The notes: generated from the letters alone by a model not told the origin. 64,000 nucleotides of DNA from Belliella baltica DSM 15883 (GCF_000265405.1 NC_018010.1:2997501-3061500), one strand, 5' to 3'. Numbered from the stretch's first letter, positions 8,770-18,243 are shown. Program-made: numbers and translations.

Positions 8770-10308
8770 TTACCTTTTTTTGCCAGAAATAGAACCTAAT
8801 ATTCCTCTCGTTAATTCTCTGAATATTGTTCTTCCAATTTGTCTTATCATGGTATTTTTACTTAAATCATCTAATAAGCTTGGCTCAGAGGTGGTTTTTC
8901 GACCTCTAAGAGTGTTTTGATTTGGAAGATTTTTTTCTTCATTTTCTGCAAATTGCTCTGCCCTAGTAATCTTCATATCAAGAATTTCAAATGCACTTTC
9001 CCGATCGATCAATTTGGCATATTTTTTAACCAGGTCTGAATTTTGTGTTAATGTATCGATCTCAGAATCATCTAAGATATCCATTCTTGAAACAGGCGCT
9101 CTCAATAAAGTATGCACTAAAGGAGTTGGGATACCTTTTTCATTAAGAACAGTTACCAAAGCTTCACCAATTCCCATGGAAGTCAATACCTCAGAGGTTT
9201 TATAAAATGGCGAAATAGGGTAATTCTCTGCTGTTTTGGTTATGGCTTTTCTATCCTTTGCCGTAAATGCACGTAGGGAATGCTGAACTTTCAATCCTAA
9301 TTGACCTAAGACTGCATCTGGAACATCCGTTGGTGATTGCGTACAAAAAAACACACCTACTCCTTTAGATCTGATTAATTTGACGATGGATTCTATTTTA
9401 TCAATCAAATCTTTATTTGCATTGGAAAACACCAAATGTGCCTCATCAATAAAAAGACAAAGTTTTGGTTTATCTGAATCTCCTTGCTCAGGAAATGTTT
9501 CATAAATCTCTGAGAGAAGGCTCAGCATAAAGGTAGAAAACAGTTTTGGCCTATTTTGAATGTCGGTCAATCGAATAATTGATACCACACCTTTTCCATC
9601 CTTTGTTTTGACAAAATCATCAACGTCAAAGGATAATTCCCCAAAAAAATGATCTGCTCCCTGTTGTTCCAGTTCAATGATTTTACGCATGATGGTATTA
9701 ACTGAAGCAGAAGAAACCGAGCCGTATTCTTTGGTGATGGATTCTTTTCCTTCGTTTGTGATATACTGAAGTACTTTTTTAAGGTCTTTGAGATCCAAAA
9801 GTGGTAAATGTTGCATATCACAATACCTAAAAACTAAAGCCATGACACCTCTTTGGGTATCATTCAGCTCCATGATTTGAGACATCAAAACAGGACCAAA
9901 TTCAGAAACAGTTGCTTTAAGTTTAACTCCTTTTTCTTGGCTAATAGACATCAATTCAACCGGTAGTCCAGTTGGATTATAGTCAACTCCAATTGCAGTG
10001 CTCCTTTTTTCAATATGTGAATTATTTGACCCTGGCATTGCCAGTCCAGATAAATCACCTTTCAGATCCATGAGTACAGATGGTATCCCTTTTAATGAAA
10101 GCTGCTCGGCAATGACTTGTAATGTTTTTGTTTTACCAGTACCTGTTGCTCCAGCGATCAATCCATGCCTATTTAAGGTTTTGAGCGGTATTTTAACTTG
10201 AGCATTTTGTATAGGTTCTTGATTAAGAATCCCTGTTCCTAAAATAAAATAATCATTTTTGAAAGTGTAACCTTGTTCAAGGTGTGATTTGAAATCTGCT
10301 TGGTTCAT
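8770..10308 (-). CDS. HerA-like ATPase, DUF853 family
   Basis: 512-residue P-loop ATPase of the HerA/FtsK superfamily (DUF853). Walker A is GATGTGKT at residues 53-60, Walker B is in LCLFIDEAHLVF (about residue 290), and an arginine-rich C-terminus (GRTIFRELTRGILG) follows, as usual in the family. No nuclease or NurA partner is next to it, so a DNA-processing role is inferred from homology only. A terminator separates it from the gene upstream. Confidence 0.85.
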   Translation of the reverse strand: MNQADFKSHLEQGYTFKNDYFILGTGILNQEPIQNAQVKIPLKTLNRHGLIAGATGTGKTKTLQVIAEQLSLKGIPSVLMDLKGDLSGLAMPGSNNSHIEKRSTAIGVDYNPTGLPVELMSISQEKGVKLKATVSEFGPVLMSQIMELNDTQRGVMALVFRYCDMQHLPLLDLKDLKKVLQYITNEGKESITKEYGSVSSASVNTIMRKIIELEQQGADHFFGELSFDVDDFVKTKDGKGVVSIIRLTDIQNRPKLFSTFMLSLLSEIYETFPEQGDSDKPKLCLFIDEAHLVFSNANKDLIDKIESIVKLIRSKGVGVFFCTQSPTDVPDAVLGQLGLKVQHSLRAFTAKDRKAITKTAENYPISPFYKTSEVLTSMGIGEALVTVLNEKGIPTPLVHTLLRAPVSRMDILDDSEIDTLTQNSDLVKKYAKLIDRESAFEILDMKITRAEQFAENEEKNLPNQNTLRGRKTTSEPSLLDDLSKNTMIRQIGRTIFRELTRGILGSISGKKR

Positions 10309-10347
10309 AAGAAAAGTTCAAGAGAGATGAGAAATACAATCTAAAAC

Positions 10348-10386
10348 AAAAAACCTTAATACGTAAACTTGTATTAAGGTTTTTTA
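10348..10386 (-). terminator. Intrinsic terminator
   Basis: AAAAACCTTAATAC and GTATTAAGGTTTTT form a perfect stem with a short loop and flanking A/T runs. It lies downstream of the HhH protein gene on the minus strand. Confidence 0.8.
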
Positions 10387-10403
10387 TGAAGAAGGGGAAT
10401 TTA

Positions 10404-10811
10404 TTAATGTGTTACAAGAGGTTCTAATTCCTTAGCTTGATTGATAAAGCCTTCTACTTGAGAAAGAGCAGGAACTACTCTTGTCAGATTTTTTTCTGCA
10501 TTCTTTTCTGTTAAGGCTTTATGTAGATTTTCAGGATTTCTTGTTCTTAGTTCTTTCACAGTATCCACACCAGTTGCCTTCAATAATTCAGCAAACTGAC
10601 TCGCCACACCTTTGATTCTAAAAAGATCAGCCATATTTACCCAGTCCAAAATTTTACCTTCATCTATTCCTGATGCTTCTGCGATTTCTTTTCGACCTTT
10701 TTTGCTAGCACCTTTAGATAGCAAAGCTTCTACTGTTGTGATGCCTGCATTTCCAAGTTTTTCTTTAAAAACTGGTCCGATACCTTCGATTTCTGAAATT
10801 GTTTTTGACAT
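10404..10811 (-). CDS. DUF4332 helix-hairpin-helix protein
   Basis: 135-residue protein with two helix-hairpin-helix-like repeats: IEGIGPVFKEKLGNAGITT near the N-terminus and IKGVASQFAELLKATGVDT in the middle. These repeats characterise DUF4332 and usually bind DNA or mediate oligomers. No enzymatic residues are evident. Confidence 0.8.
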   Translation of the reverse strand: MSKTISEIEGIGPVFKEKLGNAGITTVEALLSKGASKKGRKEIAEASGIDEGKILDWVNMADLFRIKGVASQFAELLKATGVDTVKELRTRNPENLHKALTEKNAEKNLTRVVPALSQVEGFINQAKELEPLVTH

Positions 10812-10834
10812 TGTTATTTGGTTTAAATTATATG

Positions 10835-11287
10835 TTAATTAAAGAAATTTCCTAATCCTTTTTTTAAAGCATCTGAGGCTTTACTTTTCAGCGCATCACC
10901 AGCGGCAGACCCCATCATACTCATCAAATCAGTTTTTTCAATATTTCCGCTTTTGCTTCCCGAGATGGCTTTAATTATTTTCGGTAAAATAAAAGAGGCG
11001 ATTTGAATCGTCTTATCGGATGACAATCCTAATTTTGAACCATAATCCTGTGCCAGCTTGTTTATTAATCCGCTAAACATGGGATTCGAACTTAAGTTGG
11101 AAGAATTATTTACCATATTCAAAATTCCATCGATGTTGCCCGATGAAACTTCCTTTCCAAGAGAACTTATAAGACTTTCTTTGGTTGTAGATATGGTTTT
11201 AGAAGCCTGATCGTTAGATAATCCATAAGAATTGGTAAGATTTGATATCAACTCAGGCGATAATTTACTGAAAATTTCCTGTATCAT
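10835..11287 (-). CDS. Small helical protein, DUF937/DUF2780-like
   Basis: About 150 residues. I chose ATG 11287 (MIQEIFSKLS) over an upstream in-frame ATG. Rich in Ser, Leu, Ile and Lys, with predicted helices and a Gly/Ala-rich C-terminal tail (SAAGDALKSKASDALKKGLG). The pattern of an N-terminal LSNDQA segment and a central SGLINKL segment recalls DUF937/DUF2780 proteins of unknown function. No signal peptide. Upstream of the HhH gene on the same strand. Confidence 0.55.
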   Translation of the reverse strand: MIQEIFSKLSPELISNLTNSYGLSNDQASKTISTTKESLISSLGKEVSSGNIDGILNMVNNSSNLSSNPMFSGLINKLAQDYGSKLGLSSDKTIQIASFILPKIIKAISGSKSGNIEKTDLMSMMGSAAGDALKSKASDALKKGLGNFFN

Positions 11288-11428
11288 GCTTTGGTAGTAA
11301 AGTGAACAATTGAATAGTTTCAAATATAATTATTTTATTCGTAAAATTGAATAATTCTTGAATCGACAATTAAAGTTGCTTTATGAAGCAATCCTGATTA
11401 ATTTGTCTTTCAATTATAAAAAATAAGA

Positions 11429-12181
11429 ATGAATTCAATAACCCAATATCTAGCCTTTTCTAAAATAATATCTCTTTTTGGAATATTATTTTTGTTGCAT
11501 GTGAATATTAGCAATGCCCAAGTTCAGCCTAGCTTAGGAGGATCATCTAGACTGATGACAAATGCATTAGCTGAGATGGAGCGAGGATCCTATCAAAAAG
11601 CTAATGAATATTTTAGACAAATAATTGATACTAATCTTCCTATTCCTCCAGAAATGCCTTACTACTTTGCAGAGATCCTCTATCAATTGAAGCAATATGA
11701 CAACAGTGCTAATTTTCTAAATAAATACTTAGAATTAAATGGTTTCAAAGGGGATAATTATGAAAGAGCAAAAGCACTAGAAGGAATGCTTGAGAAGCCA
11801 CTAAATGATATCAAGGCATGTGAACTTTGCGATAGAAGGGGTTATCGATTTCAGGCTTGCTTTACTTGCGATGGAGCAAAAGAATTAGAACAGGATTGTA
11901 GTTATTGTAAGGCAAAAGGAATCGTAGGATGTAGTAAGTGTGTAGGAAGTGGCTTAATCACCAAAAGAAATGTTTTCAATATTGTGGAATACTTTGAATG
12001 CGAAAAATGTGCTGGTCAGGGAAGGTTGACCTGTCCAACTTGTGAAGGCAGTAAACTTGAGACTAGCGCTTGTAGAACCTGTCAGGGCGTGGGTCGCCTT
12101 CAATCCGATCAAATCTGTAATCATCAAGCTGAAGAGCCGAGACACCTTTCAGCGGTTTTTAATAGAATGAAGAACCATTGA
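11429..12181 (+). CDS. Exported TPR protein with DnaJ-type zinc-finger repeats
   Basis: 250 residues: a signal peptide (cleavage near ISNAQ), a TPR-like helical part (residues 45-115), then about ten CxxC or CxxCxGxG-like knuckles (ACELCDRRG, CFTCDGAK, CSYCKAKG, CSKCVGSG, CEKCAGQG, CPTCEGSK, CRTCQGVG). This is the DnaJ cysteine-rich zinc-binding repeat without a J domain. An exported, apparently zinc-binding DnaJ-like module is uncommon; the function is unknown. Confidence 0.7.
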   Translation: MNSITQYLAFSKIISLFGILFLLHVNISNAQVQPSLGGSSRLMTNALAEMERGSYQKANEYFRQIIDTNLPIPPEMPYYFAEILYQLKQYDNSANFLNKYLELNGFKGDNYERAKALEGMLEKPLNDIKACELCDRRGYRFQACFTCDGAKELEQDCSYCKAKGIVGCSKCVGSGLITKRNVFNIVEYFECEKCAGQGRLTCPTCEGSKLETSACRTCQGVGRLQSDQICNHQAEEPRHLSAVFNRMKNH

Positions 12182-12244
12182 TTTTTGTAATAGTTTAAAA
12201 AAGATTTATGTTTTGACTTGTTTTAGAAATAGATTAAAGGTAAT

Positions 12245-12282
12245 AAAAACAAGAGGAGCTAAAATTGGCTCCTCTTGTTTTT
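12245..12282. terminator. Convergent intrinsic terminator
   Basis: AAAAACAAGAGGAGC (12245-12259) pairs perfectly with GCTCCTCTTGTTTTT (12268-12282), loop 8 nt. Serves the zinc-finger gene and the convergent TPR lipoprotein gene. Confidence 0.85.
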
Positions 12283-12292
12283 ATATCAAAGT

Positions 12293-12892
12293 TTATTTAC
12301 AATATTTTTCTTTGGCTTCGGCTGCAGCTTCGTAATTTAACTTCATGGCCATGGTTAAATCTTCACAGCCGGAAGTTTTTTTATTAGTTGCCAATTTTAA
12401 AAGACCTCTGTTGTAGTAAGCTTGGCCAAAATCAGTATCCATCTTGATTGCTGCACTATATTCTTTGAGTGCTTCATCTGTATTTCCCAGTTGATGCAGC
12501 GCTCTTGCTTTCATAAAGTAAGCCATTGAAGGAGCTCCTGGGATTTCTACAGCTCTATCTGCGTAAAGAAGAGCGGAACTGTGATTTTTTTGCTTTTGGA
12601 ACAAGTTTGATAAACTTAGCATCACTTGGACATTCTTGCTGTCATTATCTAATGCAGTAATAAAGTCCTTTTCTGCTTGTTCAAAATTTTCTAACTCCTC
12701 GTATGATCTTCCTCTGTTATATAAGGCTTTGATATTTCTGGGATTAGTGGAAAGGAATTCATCGTAAGCTTTGATTGCTTCTTCATATTTTCCAGCTGCA
12801 AAAAGATCGTCCCCTTCATTTGAAGAGCTTTGACAAGAAATCAATAATAAGAATACGAATAGGCTTGAATAAATTTGAAATTTAAATTTCAT
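12293..12892 (-). CDS. TPR-repeat lipoprotein
   Basis: 199-residue lipoprotein: the lipobox LLISC follows an N-terminal hydrophobic segment. At least four TPR units follow (EEAIKAYDEFLSTNP, QAEKDFITALDNDSK, DEALKEYSAAIKMD, then AYYNRGLLKLA). Probably a periplasmic scaffold protein. Lies 13 bp downstream of dapD on the same strand, possibly co-transcribed, though no functional link is obvious. Confidence 0.85.
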   Translation of the reverse strand: MKFKFQIYSSLFVFLLLISCQSSSNEGDDLFAAGKYEEAIKAYDEFLSTNPRNIKALYNRGRSYEELENFEQAEKDFITALDNDSKNVQVMLSLSNLFQKQKNHSSALLYADRAVEIPGAPSMAYFMKARALHQLGNTDEALKEYSAAIKMDTDFGQAYYNRGLLKLATNKKTSGCEDLTMAMKLNYEAAAEAKEKYCK

Positions 12893-12905
12893 AGGTTTGG
12901 TTTAA

Positions 12906-13721
12906 TTATACTGCTACGTTATTTTCTCTTAGCGCGTCATTTAGTGATGTTTTAAGGTCTGTAGAGGCTTTTCTTTGACCAATGATCAAGGCACAAGGAA
13001 CTTGAAATTCACCGGCAGGAAACTTCTTAGATAAGGAACCTGGAATTACAACTGAGCGTGGTGGCACGTATCCTTTGTATTCTTTTGGTTCTGCTCCTGT
13101 CACATCAATAATTTTTGAACTTGCGGTCAAGGTTACCCCTGCTCCTATCACTGCTTCTTTTCCAATTCTGACACCTTCTACGACAATTGCTCTAGAACCA
13201 ATAAATGCTCCATCTTCAATAATTACGGGAGCGGCTTGAACAGGTTCCAAGACTCCACCAATTCCAACTCCACCACTTAAGTGAACATTTTTTCCTATTT
13301 GAGCACATGACCCGACTGTAGCCCATGTATCAACCATCGTTCCACTATCGACAAATGCTCCTATATTTACATAAGAAGGCATCATTACTACACCAGAGGC
13401 GAGAAATGCGCCATATCTTGCAACTGCATGGGGTACTACTCTTACACCTTGTGCTGCATAATTGGTTTTCAAAGCCATTTTATCATGGAATTCAAATGGG
13501 CCAACCTCTATGGTTTCCATTTTTTGAATCGGGAAGTAAAGAATAACAGCCTTTTTTACCCAATCATTCACTTTCCATGAACCATCTTCTAGTGGTTCCG
13601 CAACTCTAAGTTTACCTGAGTCTAGGTCTGCAATAACAGATTTGATGGCGTTCTGTACATCTTGTTCTTTCAACAACGCTCTGTTGTCCCATGCGTTCTC
13701 AATGATTGTCTTTAAATCCAT
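12906..13721 (-). CDS. dapD: 2,3,4,5-tetrahydropyridine-2,6-dicarboxylate N-succinyltransferase
   Basis: 271-residue cytoplasmic enzyme of the succinylase branch of lysine/diaminopimelate synthesis; it succinylates tetrahydrodipicolinate using succinyl-CoA. Characteristic blocks include PLEDGSWKVNDWVKKAVI, the left-handed helix hexapeptide repeats (VNIGAFVDSGTMVDTWATVG, IGKNVHLSGGVGIGGVLEP) and PPRSVVIPGS. Full family length. Divergent from the glycosyltransferase gene over 41 bp, so both promoters must overlap. Confidence 0.96.
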   Translation of the reverse strand: MDLKTIIENAWDNRALLKEQDVQNAIKSVIADLDSGKLRVAEPLEDGSWKVNDWVKKAVILYFPIQKMETIEVGPFEFHDKMALKTNYAAQGVRVVPHAVARYGAFLASGVVMMPSYVNIGAFVDSGTMVDTWATVGSCAQIGKNVHLSGGVGIGGVLEPVQAAPVIIEDGAFIGSRAIVVEGVRIGKEAVIGAGVTLTASSKIIDVTGAEPKEYKGYVPPRSVVIPGSLSKKFPAGEFQVPCALIIGQRKASTDLKTSLNDALRENNVAV

Positions 13722-13762
13722 TTTTTTTATTAGTTTCGCTTTTGTTCAATGTGAAATAAACT

Positions 13763-14872
13763 GTGGAAAAGCCAAAGATAGCCATAGCTTCAGTACTTAA
13801 ACCACTTCAGGATGCCCGTGCGTTTTATCGGCTAGGACTTTCGTTGCGTGAAACAAATAAATACCATCTTAACATCATAGGATTTTCACTAAAAAATCCA
13901 CGTTTAGAAGAAGATATCAGCTATTTCAAACTTTTTGATCAAGAAAGATCAACTTGGAAAAGGTTTTTTGTCAATATAAAGTTCCTCGGGATTCTTAAAT
14001 TTATCGAGCCAAAGGTCCTCATAGTTACTACATATGAATTGCTTCCAGCTGCTGTTTTAATGAAGTTTTTTTATAAGTACAAGCTGATCTATGATCTTCA
14101 AGAAAACTACATCTTGAATGTCAAGCAAAACAAAACACTTCCAAAATGGAAGCAAATTCTTGCTGTTTTATGGATTGGATTAATTGAAAAGAGCAGTAAA
14201 CCTTTTGTTGATCACTATATTTTTGCTGAGGCTTGTTATAAAGAAGAATTTCCAAGTATTACCGATTTCACTGTTTTAGAGAATAAATTTTTTGATGAAA
14301 TCAAATCAGTTTCACCTGTTAAATTTGAGCCAAATCAGAAAATCATTTTTTTAATTTCTGGTACGCTTACGGAAGTTTATGGGGTGGTAGAAGCCATAAA
14401 ATGGTTTGTTGAAATCCTGAAAGTATATTCTAATTTTCAACTGAAAATTGTTGGGCATTATCCGATACCTTCATACGGTAAAGAGTTGAAAGAACTTGCT
14501 TCCACTGTTCCTCAGATATGCTTAGAGGTTTCTGAAAATCCCATGGATTATCAGCAGATTTTAGAAGCTTACAAGACTTGTGATATTGTCCTTTTACCAT
14601 ACTATCAACTGTCAAGTATCAGCCCAAAGATTCCTAGTAAAATGTATGAATGCTTGGCGCTCGGAAAGCCTTATATTTATACACCAAACAAAAACTGGAA
14701 ACGCATGGCAGATCGATACCAATCAGGTCTTGGGTTTGAGTTTAGAGATGTTGAAAATGCAGTGTTAAATCTTGATGATTTTTTGAAGCAAACTTTTTAT
14801 AGTGAGCGTCCGGGTGATGAAGTAAAGTTTGATAGAAAGAGCTTTATTCGATTGATTGAAGATCAGTTTTAA
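13763..14872 (+). CDS. Glycosyltransferase, GT4/GT-B-like
   Basis: 369 residues with a GTG start. The C-terminal half fits a GT-B nucleotide-sugar domain: a strand (KIIFLISGTLTEVYGV), then YKTCDIVLLPYY and a Glu-containing helix segment (PSKMYECLALGKPYIYT) typical of family 4 enzymes. The N-terminal half is an acceptor-binding Rossmann-like domain with a hydrophobic segment. Substrate unknown. TAGTTTCG about 25 bp upstream resembles a -7 box. Confidence 0.75.
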   Translation: MEKPKIAIASVLKPLQDARAFYRLGLSLRETNKYHLNIIGFSLKNPRLEEDISYFKLFDQERSTWKRFFVNIKFLGILKFIEPKVLIVTTYELLPAAVLMKFFYKYKLIYDLQENYILNVKQNKTLPKWKQILAVLWIGLIEKSSKPFVDHYIFAEACYKEEFPSITDFTVLENKFFDEIKSVSPVKFEPNQKIIFLISGTLTEVYGVVEAIKWFVEILKVYSNFQLKIVGHYPIPSYGKELKELASTVPQICLEVSENPMDYQQILEAYKTCDIVLLPYYQLSSISPKIPSKMYECLALGKPYIYTPNKNWKRMADRYQSGLGFEFRDVENAVLNLDDFLKQTFYSERPGDEVKFDRKSFIRLIEDQF

Positions 14873-15239
14873 GTTTGTTTTTGTGAGTAGTAAGTTTGAT
14901 GGTTGTGATATAATTTGATGCAAAAATTTATATCTCTTTCGCTTGCTTTTTGTGCCCGTGATTCCACGGGATAGGCTTTGACACAAAAAGTAACTTTTTA
15001 TGATTTGATTTTTTTATCCACAAGCATGTGGGAAACTTATGTTTTTGGACTGTTTTGGAAACTAATTTTTGGGATAAAGAAACTTCGTGAAATTTGAAAA
15101 TATTTGACTCAAGCTTATTTTATTTCATTATAAATAGCTTATCAATAATATTTTACATCTTTTTTAAGGTATATCTAAATTTAAAATAAGACAGGTCTAA
15201 AACACTAAACACATTTAAAATTGAGTTATCCACAACCAA
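14873..15239. other. Intergenic region between the glycosyltransferase and the DtxR-type gene
   Basis: No ORF with coding features. It holds the nested hairpin at 14946-14990 and otherwise AT-rich sequence; the regulator's promoter and operators begin at 15240. Confidence 0.7.
14946..14990. repeat. Nested double inverted repeat
   Basis: Outer arms CTTTTTGTG (14946-14954) and CACAAAAAG (14982-14990) are perfectly complementary and enclose an inner perfect hairpin CCCGTG-ATTC-CACGGG (14955-14970). The unpaired stretch ATAGGCTTTGA lies on one side only. Confidence 0.7.
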
Positions 15240-15289
15240 TTTAGACTAAAGTAAATTATTTTTTAGTGTCGACTAAAACCCTACCTTTG
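15240..15289 (+). promoter_or_regulatory. Promoter with two candidate DtxR/MntR-type operators
   Basis: TACCTTTG at 15282-15289 exactly fits the -7 consensus TAnnTTTG, 23 bp before the regulator ATG. Just upstream are two palindromes sharing TTTAG/CTAAA half-sites: TTTAGACTAAA (15240-15250) and TTTTAGTGTCGACTAAAA (15261-15278; 7-bp arms, 4-bp centre). The second sits between the -33 and -7 positions, as expected for autorepression by the metal-bound regulator encoded downstream. Confidence 0.65.
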
Positions 15290-15311
15290 TTCTCGAATTC
15301 AAAAAAGACTT

Positions 15312-15974
15312 ATGATTAAATTGACACACGCGGAAGAGAATTATTTGAAGGCCATTTACCAACTTTCTGATGCTGGCAAGAAGGGTGTTTCCACAAATGA
15401 CATCTCCGGAGAAATGAACACCAAGCCTGCTTCGGTGAGTGATATGCTTCGGAAACTTGGCGAAAAAGAGGTGATAGAATACCGAAAATACTACGGTGTT
15501 CACATTACAGAAGAAGGAAAAATACTAGCTTTGAGAACGATCAGAAAGCAAAGGTTATGGGAAGTTTTCCTAGTGGATAAACTCAGATTTTCTTGGGACG
15601 AAGTGGCCGATGTAGCCAATGAATTGGTGCATGTTCAGTCCCCTATTTTGATCCAAAGACTGGATGAATATTTGGGCTTTCCGAAGTTCGATCCACACGG
15701 CGATCCGATACCTGATGAGTATGGTGATGTCCGTTCTCGTCCCCGTCTTCCACTTAACGAAATTGAGCTAAACGGAACTGGTCAGATCGTCGCTGTCAAT
15801 GACAAAAGCGCTGCCTTTTTGAGATACTTGGATAAGGTCGGAGCTTACATTGGTGCAAGGATAAAAGTCTTGGAAAAAGTAGAGTTTGACGGTTCTATAG
15901 AAATCCTTGTTGACAACAAAAAAACGATCTTTATGTCGAAGGATGTGGCGGGGAATATATTGGTGATGCTTTAA
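15312..15974 (+). CDS. DtxR/MntR-family metal-dependent transcriptional regulator
   Basis: 220 residues. N-terminal winged helix (residues 1-70: AEENYLKAIYQL, GEMNTKPASVSDMLRKLGEK), then the metal-binding dimerisation domain (RQRLWEVFL, FPKFDPHGDPIPDEYG) and a C-terminal FeoA/SH3-like domain (GQIVAVND to the end). Such proteins sense iron or manganese and repress uptake genes. The metal cannot be deduced. Two palindromic sites in its own promoter suggest autoregulation; no uptake gene is adjacent. Confidence 0.9.
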   Translation: MIKLTHAEENYLKAIYQLSDAGKKGVSTNDISGEMNTKPASVSDMLRKLGEKEVIEYRKYYGVHITEEGKILALRTIRKQRLWEVFLVDKLRFSWDEVADVANELVHVQSPILIQRLDEYLGFPKFDPHGDPIPDEYGDVRSRPRLPLNEIELNGTGQIVAVNDKSAAFLRYLDKVGAYIGARIKVLEKVEFDGSIEILVDNKKTIFMSKDVAGNILVML

Positions 15975-15975
15975 A

Positions 15976-16343
15976 TTTTAGATTTTAGAGGGTAGATTTT
16001 AGATTTGCTTCTTGTGTTAAAAAGTTGGGTTTGGAAGGTTTAAGAAAGGATAAATTAGGAGGGATGAAGGATGAAAAAAGGTTAAAGGGTTAGAATGTTT
16101 AAAGGTTTGAAAGTTGGGGTTTGTTGAGTTATATAGAAATCGGTTATTTGGAGTGGACGTTAAAGGTTAAGCGTTAAATGTTAATGCATTAAGCTTGTCT
16201 ACGTCAGGTAGACGTGGAGTTAATGTCAGGTTACTAATATTCTTCGTTTAACGTTTAACGATGAACGGTTAACTTTCTATGAACTTACTGCGTGGTGAAG
16301 TGGTTTTGAAAAAGAAGTCTTGAGAAATGTGTAAATTTGAAAT
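15976..16343. repeat. Low-complexity intergenic region with large imperfect inverted repeat
   Basis: 368 bp without a gene. The left part is purine-rich with repeats of TTTTAGATTTTAGA and GGTTTAAAG-like words. The right part has two arms built of GTTAA-type words at about 16159-16187 and 16245-16273, complementary at 21 of 29 positions. Between them is a short perfect hairpin GTCTAC-GTCAG-GTAGAC (16197-16213). Confidence 0.6.
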
Positions 16344-16793
16344 ATGAAAAGATTGAGTGTTTTATTATTCTTCGGATTGATTTTATCATTTAATGCCTTT
16401 GGACAGGAGAAAATCAATTGGATGACTTTTGAGGAGGCCTCTGCTGCGACGCAGAACAATCCCAAAATGATCTTAGTGGATGTATATACTGATTGGTGTG
16501 GGTGGTGTAAAAAAATGGATAAAGAGACATTTACTGATGATCAAGTCATTGCCTATGTTAATGACAATTTTTATGCAGTAAAGCTTCATGCAGAAAAAGA
16601 AGACCGAAAATTTACTTTTAAAGGTAAAGAATATACTGAAGCAAGTATGGCCAAAACAATGCGGGTTACCTCCTACCCTAACTTTGTGATCATGGATGCC
16701 ACTATGGAGAATATTACCCAATTGCCAGGATATAGACAGCCACAGCCTTTTATTGATGGATTGGAAGGCATTGTGAAGCGTTTTACCAAATAA
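16344..16793 (+). CDS. Periplasmic thioredoxin-like protein (DUF255/thioredoxin_7 type)
   Basis: 149 residues with a signal peptide (cleavage near NAFGQ) and a thioredoxin fold. The redox motif is WCGWC (C52, C55) followed by KKMDKETF, as in the thioredoxin_7 group, and the cis-Pro loop is TSYPNFV. Probably a periplasmic disulfide reductase or isomerase. It ends 2 bp before mnmE and may be co-transcribed with it. Confidence 0.85.
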   Translation: MKRLSVLLFFGLILSFNAFGQEKINWMTFEEASAATQNNPKMILVDVYTDWCGWCKKMDKETFTDDQVIAYVNDNFYAVKLHAEKEDRKFTFKGKEYTEASMAKTMRVTSYPNFVIMDATMENITQLPGYRQPQPFIDGLEGIVKRFTK

Positions 16794-16795
16794 GC

Positions 16796-18175
16796 ATGTT
16801 CAGTTTACACGAGAAAGAAGATACGATTGTCGCATTGGCTACCCCTCAGGGTGTTGGAGCGATTGCAGTGATAAGATTATCCGGTAAGGATGCGATAAGG
16901 ATTTGCAATCAAGTTTTCAAGGGAAAAGATCTGGAAAAACAAGATTCCCACACCATCCACTTTGGTACTATCCGAGATGGTGAGCGCATTATTGATGAAG
17001 TATTGGTTTCACTTTTTGTTGCCCCTAAATCCTTTACCAAGGAAAATGCGGTGGAAATCTCAACTCATGGTTCCTCTTATATCGTCAATCAAGTCATCAA
17101 ACTCTTGGTAAGAAACGGGGCAAGACCCGCCAAACCAGGGGAATTTACCCAAAGGGCATTTTTAAATGGACAGTTTGATTTGGCACAGGCTGAAGCTGTA
17201 GCTGACTTGATCCACGCCGATTCAGAAACTTCTCACCAAGCCGCTTTAAATCAAATGCGAGGTGGGTTTAGTGGAGAAATCTCAAAGCTTCGTGCAGAAT
17301 TGATTCACTTTGCTTCCATGATAGAGTTAGAGTTAGACTTTACCGAAGAAGATGTAGAGTTTGCCAGCAGAGATGATTTAAGAATCTTGGTAGAGAAATT
17401 ACTCCGTGTGGTGGAACAGTTGATCAGTAGTTTTGACTTGGGAAATGTGATCAAAAATGGTGTTCCAACTGTAATCGCTGGTAAACCCAATGCAGGCAAG
17501 TCTACCCTACTCAATGCACTTTTGAATGAAGAAAAAGCCATAGTTTCTGAAATTGCAGGTACGACCCGTGATTTTATAGAAGATGAAATCAATATCGGCG
17601 GGGTGATATTTAGGTTTATCGATACTGCAGGTTTGCGAGAAACTACAGATGTGATTGAGTCTATTGGTGTTAGCCGTACACATGAAAAGATGAAGACAGC
17701 TTCTTTGATTCTGTACTTGTTTGATTTGACAGATACCAACATGGAAGAGATCAATCAAGATGTAGAAAAGCTAGAAAATCTAGGCGTTCCATTTGTTAAA
17801 GTAGCGAATAAGACCGATAAGGCTAATGATCAATTTATCAATGATTTAAACAGGAAATATCCGGATACAGTTTTTATATCTGCTGGACAGAAAGAGAATT
17901 TGGATGCCTTGAAAAACAGGATTTTAGAATTGGTTAATCTGGATAAATTTAGAACTGGAAATACCATCGTTACCAATATCAGGCACTACGATTCTTTGGT
18001 GAAAACACGTCAATCTTTACTTGATGTGTTGGAAGGCTTAGACAATGAAATTACAAATGATTTCTTGGCTATGGATATCCGAAGATCGCTTCATTATCTT
18101 GGCGAGATTACTGGGGAGATTACGACTGATGATTTGTTGGATAATATTTTTAGTAAGTTTTGTATCGGAAAGTAA
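16796..18175 (+). CDS. mnmE: tRNA modification GTPase MnmE (TrmE); island insertion site
   Basis: 459 residues, full length. With MnmG it makes the 5-carboxymethylaminomethyl modification of wobble uridine. N-terminal folate-binding domain ([20 protein letters not shown]), a central helical part, and an inserted G domain with GKPNAGKST (G1), the G2 motif GTTRD, DTAGLR (G3) and NKTD (G4). The protein ends with the catalytic C-terminal FCIGK. A genomic island begins directly after the stop; the gene end is restored by the integrated sequence and the protein is intact. Confidence 0.97.
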   Translation: MFSLHEKEDTIVALATPQGVGAIAVIRLSGKDAIRICNQVFKGKDLEKQDSHTIHFGTIRDGERIIDEVLVSLFVAPKSFTKENAVEISTHGSSYIVNQVIKLLVRNGARPAKPGEFTQRAFLNGQFDLAQAEAVADLIHADSETSHQAALNQMRGGFSGEISKLRAELIHFASMIELELDFTEEDVEFASRDDLRILVEKLLRVVEQLISSFDLGNVIKNGVPTVIAGKPNAGKSTLLNALLNEEKAIVSEIAGTTRDFIEDEINIGGVIFRFIDTAGLRETTDVIESIGVSRTHEKMKTASLILYLFDLTDTNMEEINQDVEKLENLGVPFVKVANKTDKANDQFINDLNRKYPDTVFISAGQKENLDALKNRILELVNLDKFRTGNTIVTNIRHYDSLVKTRQSLLDVLEGLDNEITNDFLAMDIRRSLHYLGEITGEITTDDLLDNIFSKFCIGK

Positions 18176-18180
18176 GTTAC
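18161..18180. other. Probable attL at the 3' end of mnmE
   Basis: The codons for the conserved C-terminal C-I-G-K and the stop precede the integrase-bearing island directly. The 3' end of mnmE is a known attachment site for tyrosine-recombinase islands (SGI1 in enterobacteria). The core around ATCGGAAAG (18164-18172) has only a weak counterpart, ATCGTAAAG at 55712-55720, so the exact att boundaries are unproven. Confidence 0.5.
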
Positions 18181-18243
18181 TTTCCCTTTATACCCTAAAC
18201 CCTTCTTTTACTATCATTTAGACTATTTTTATTTCCTTTACTT

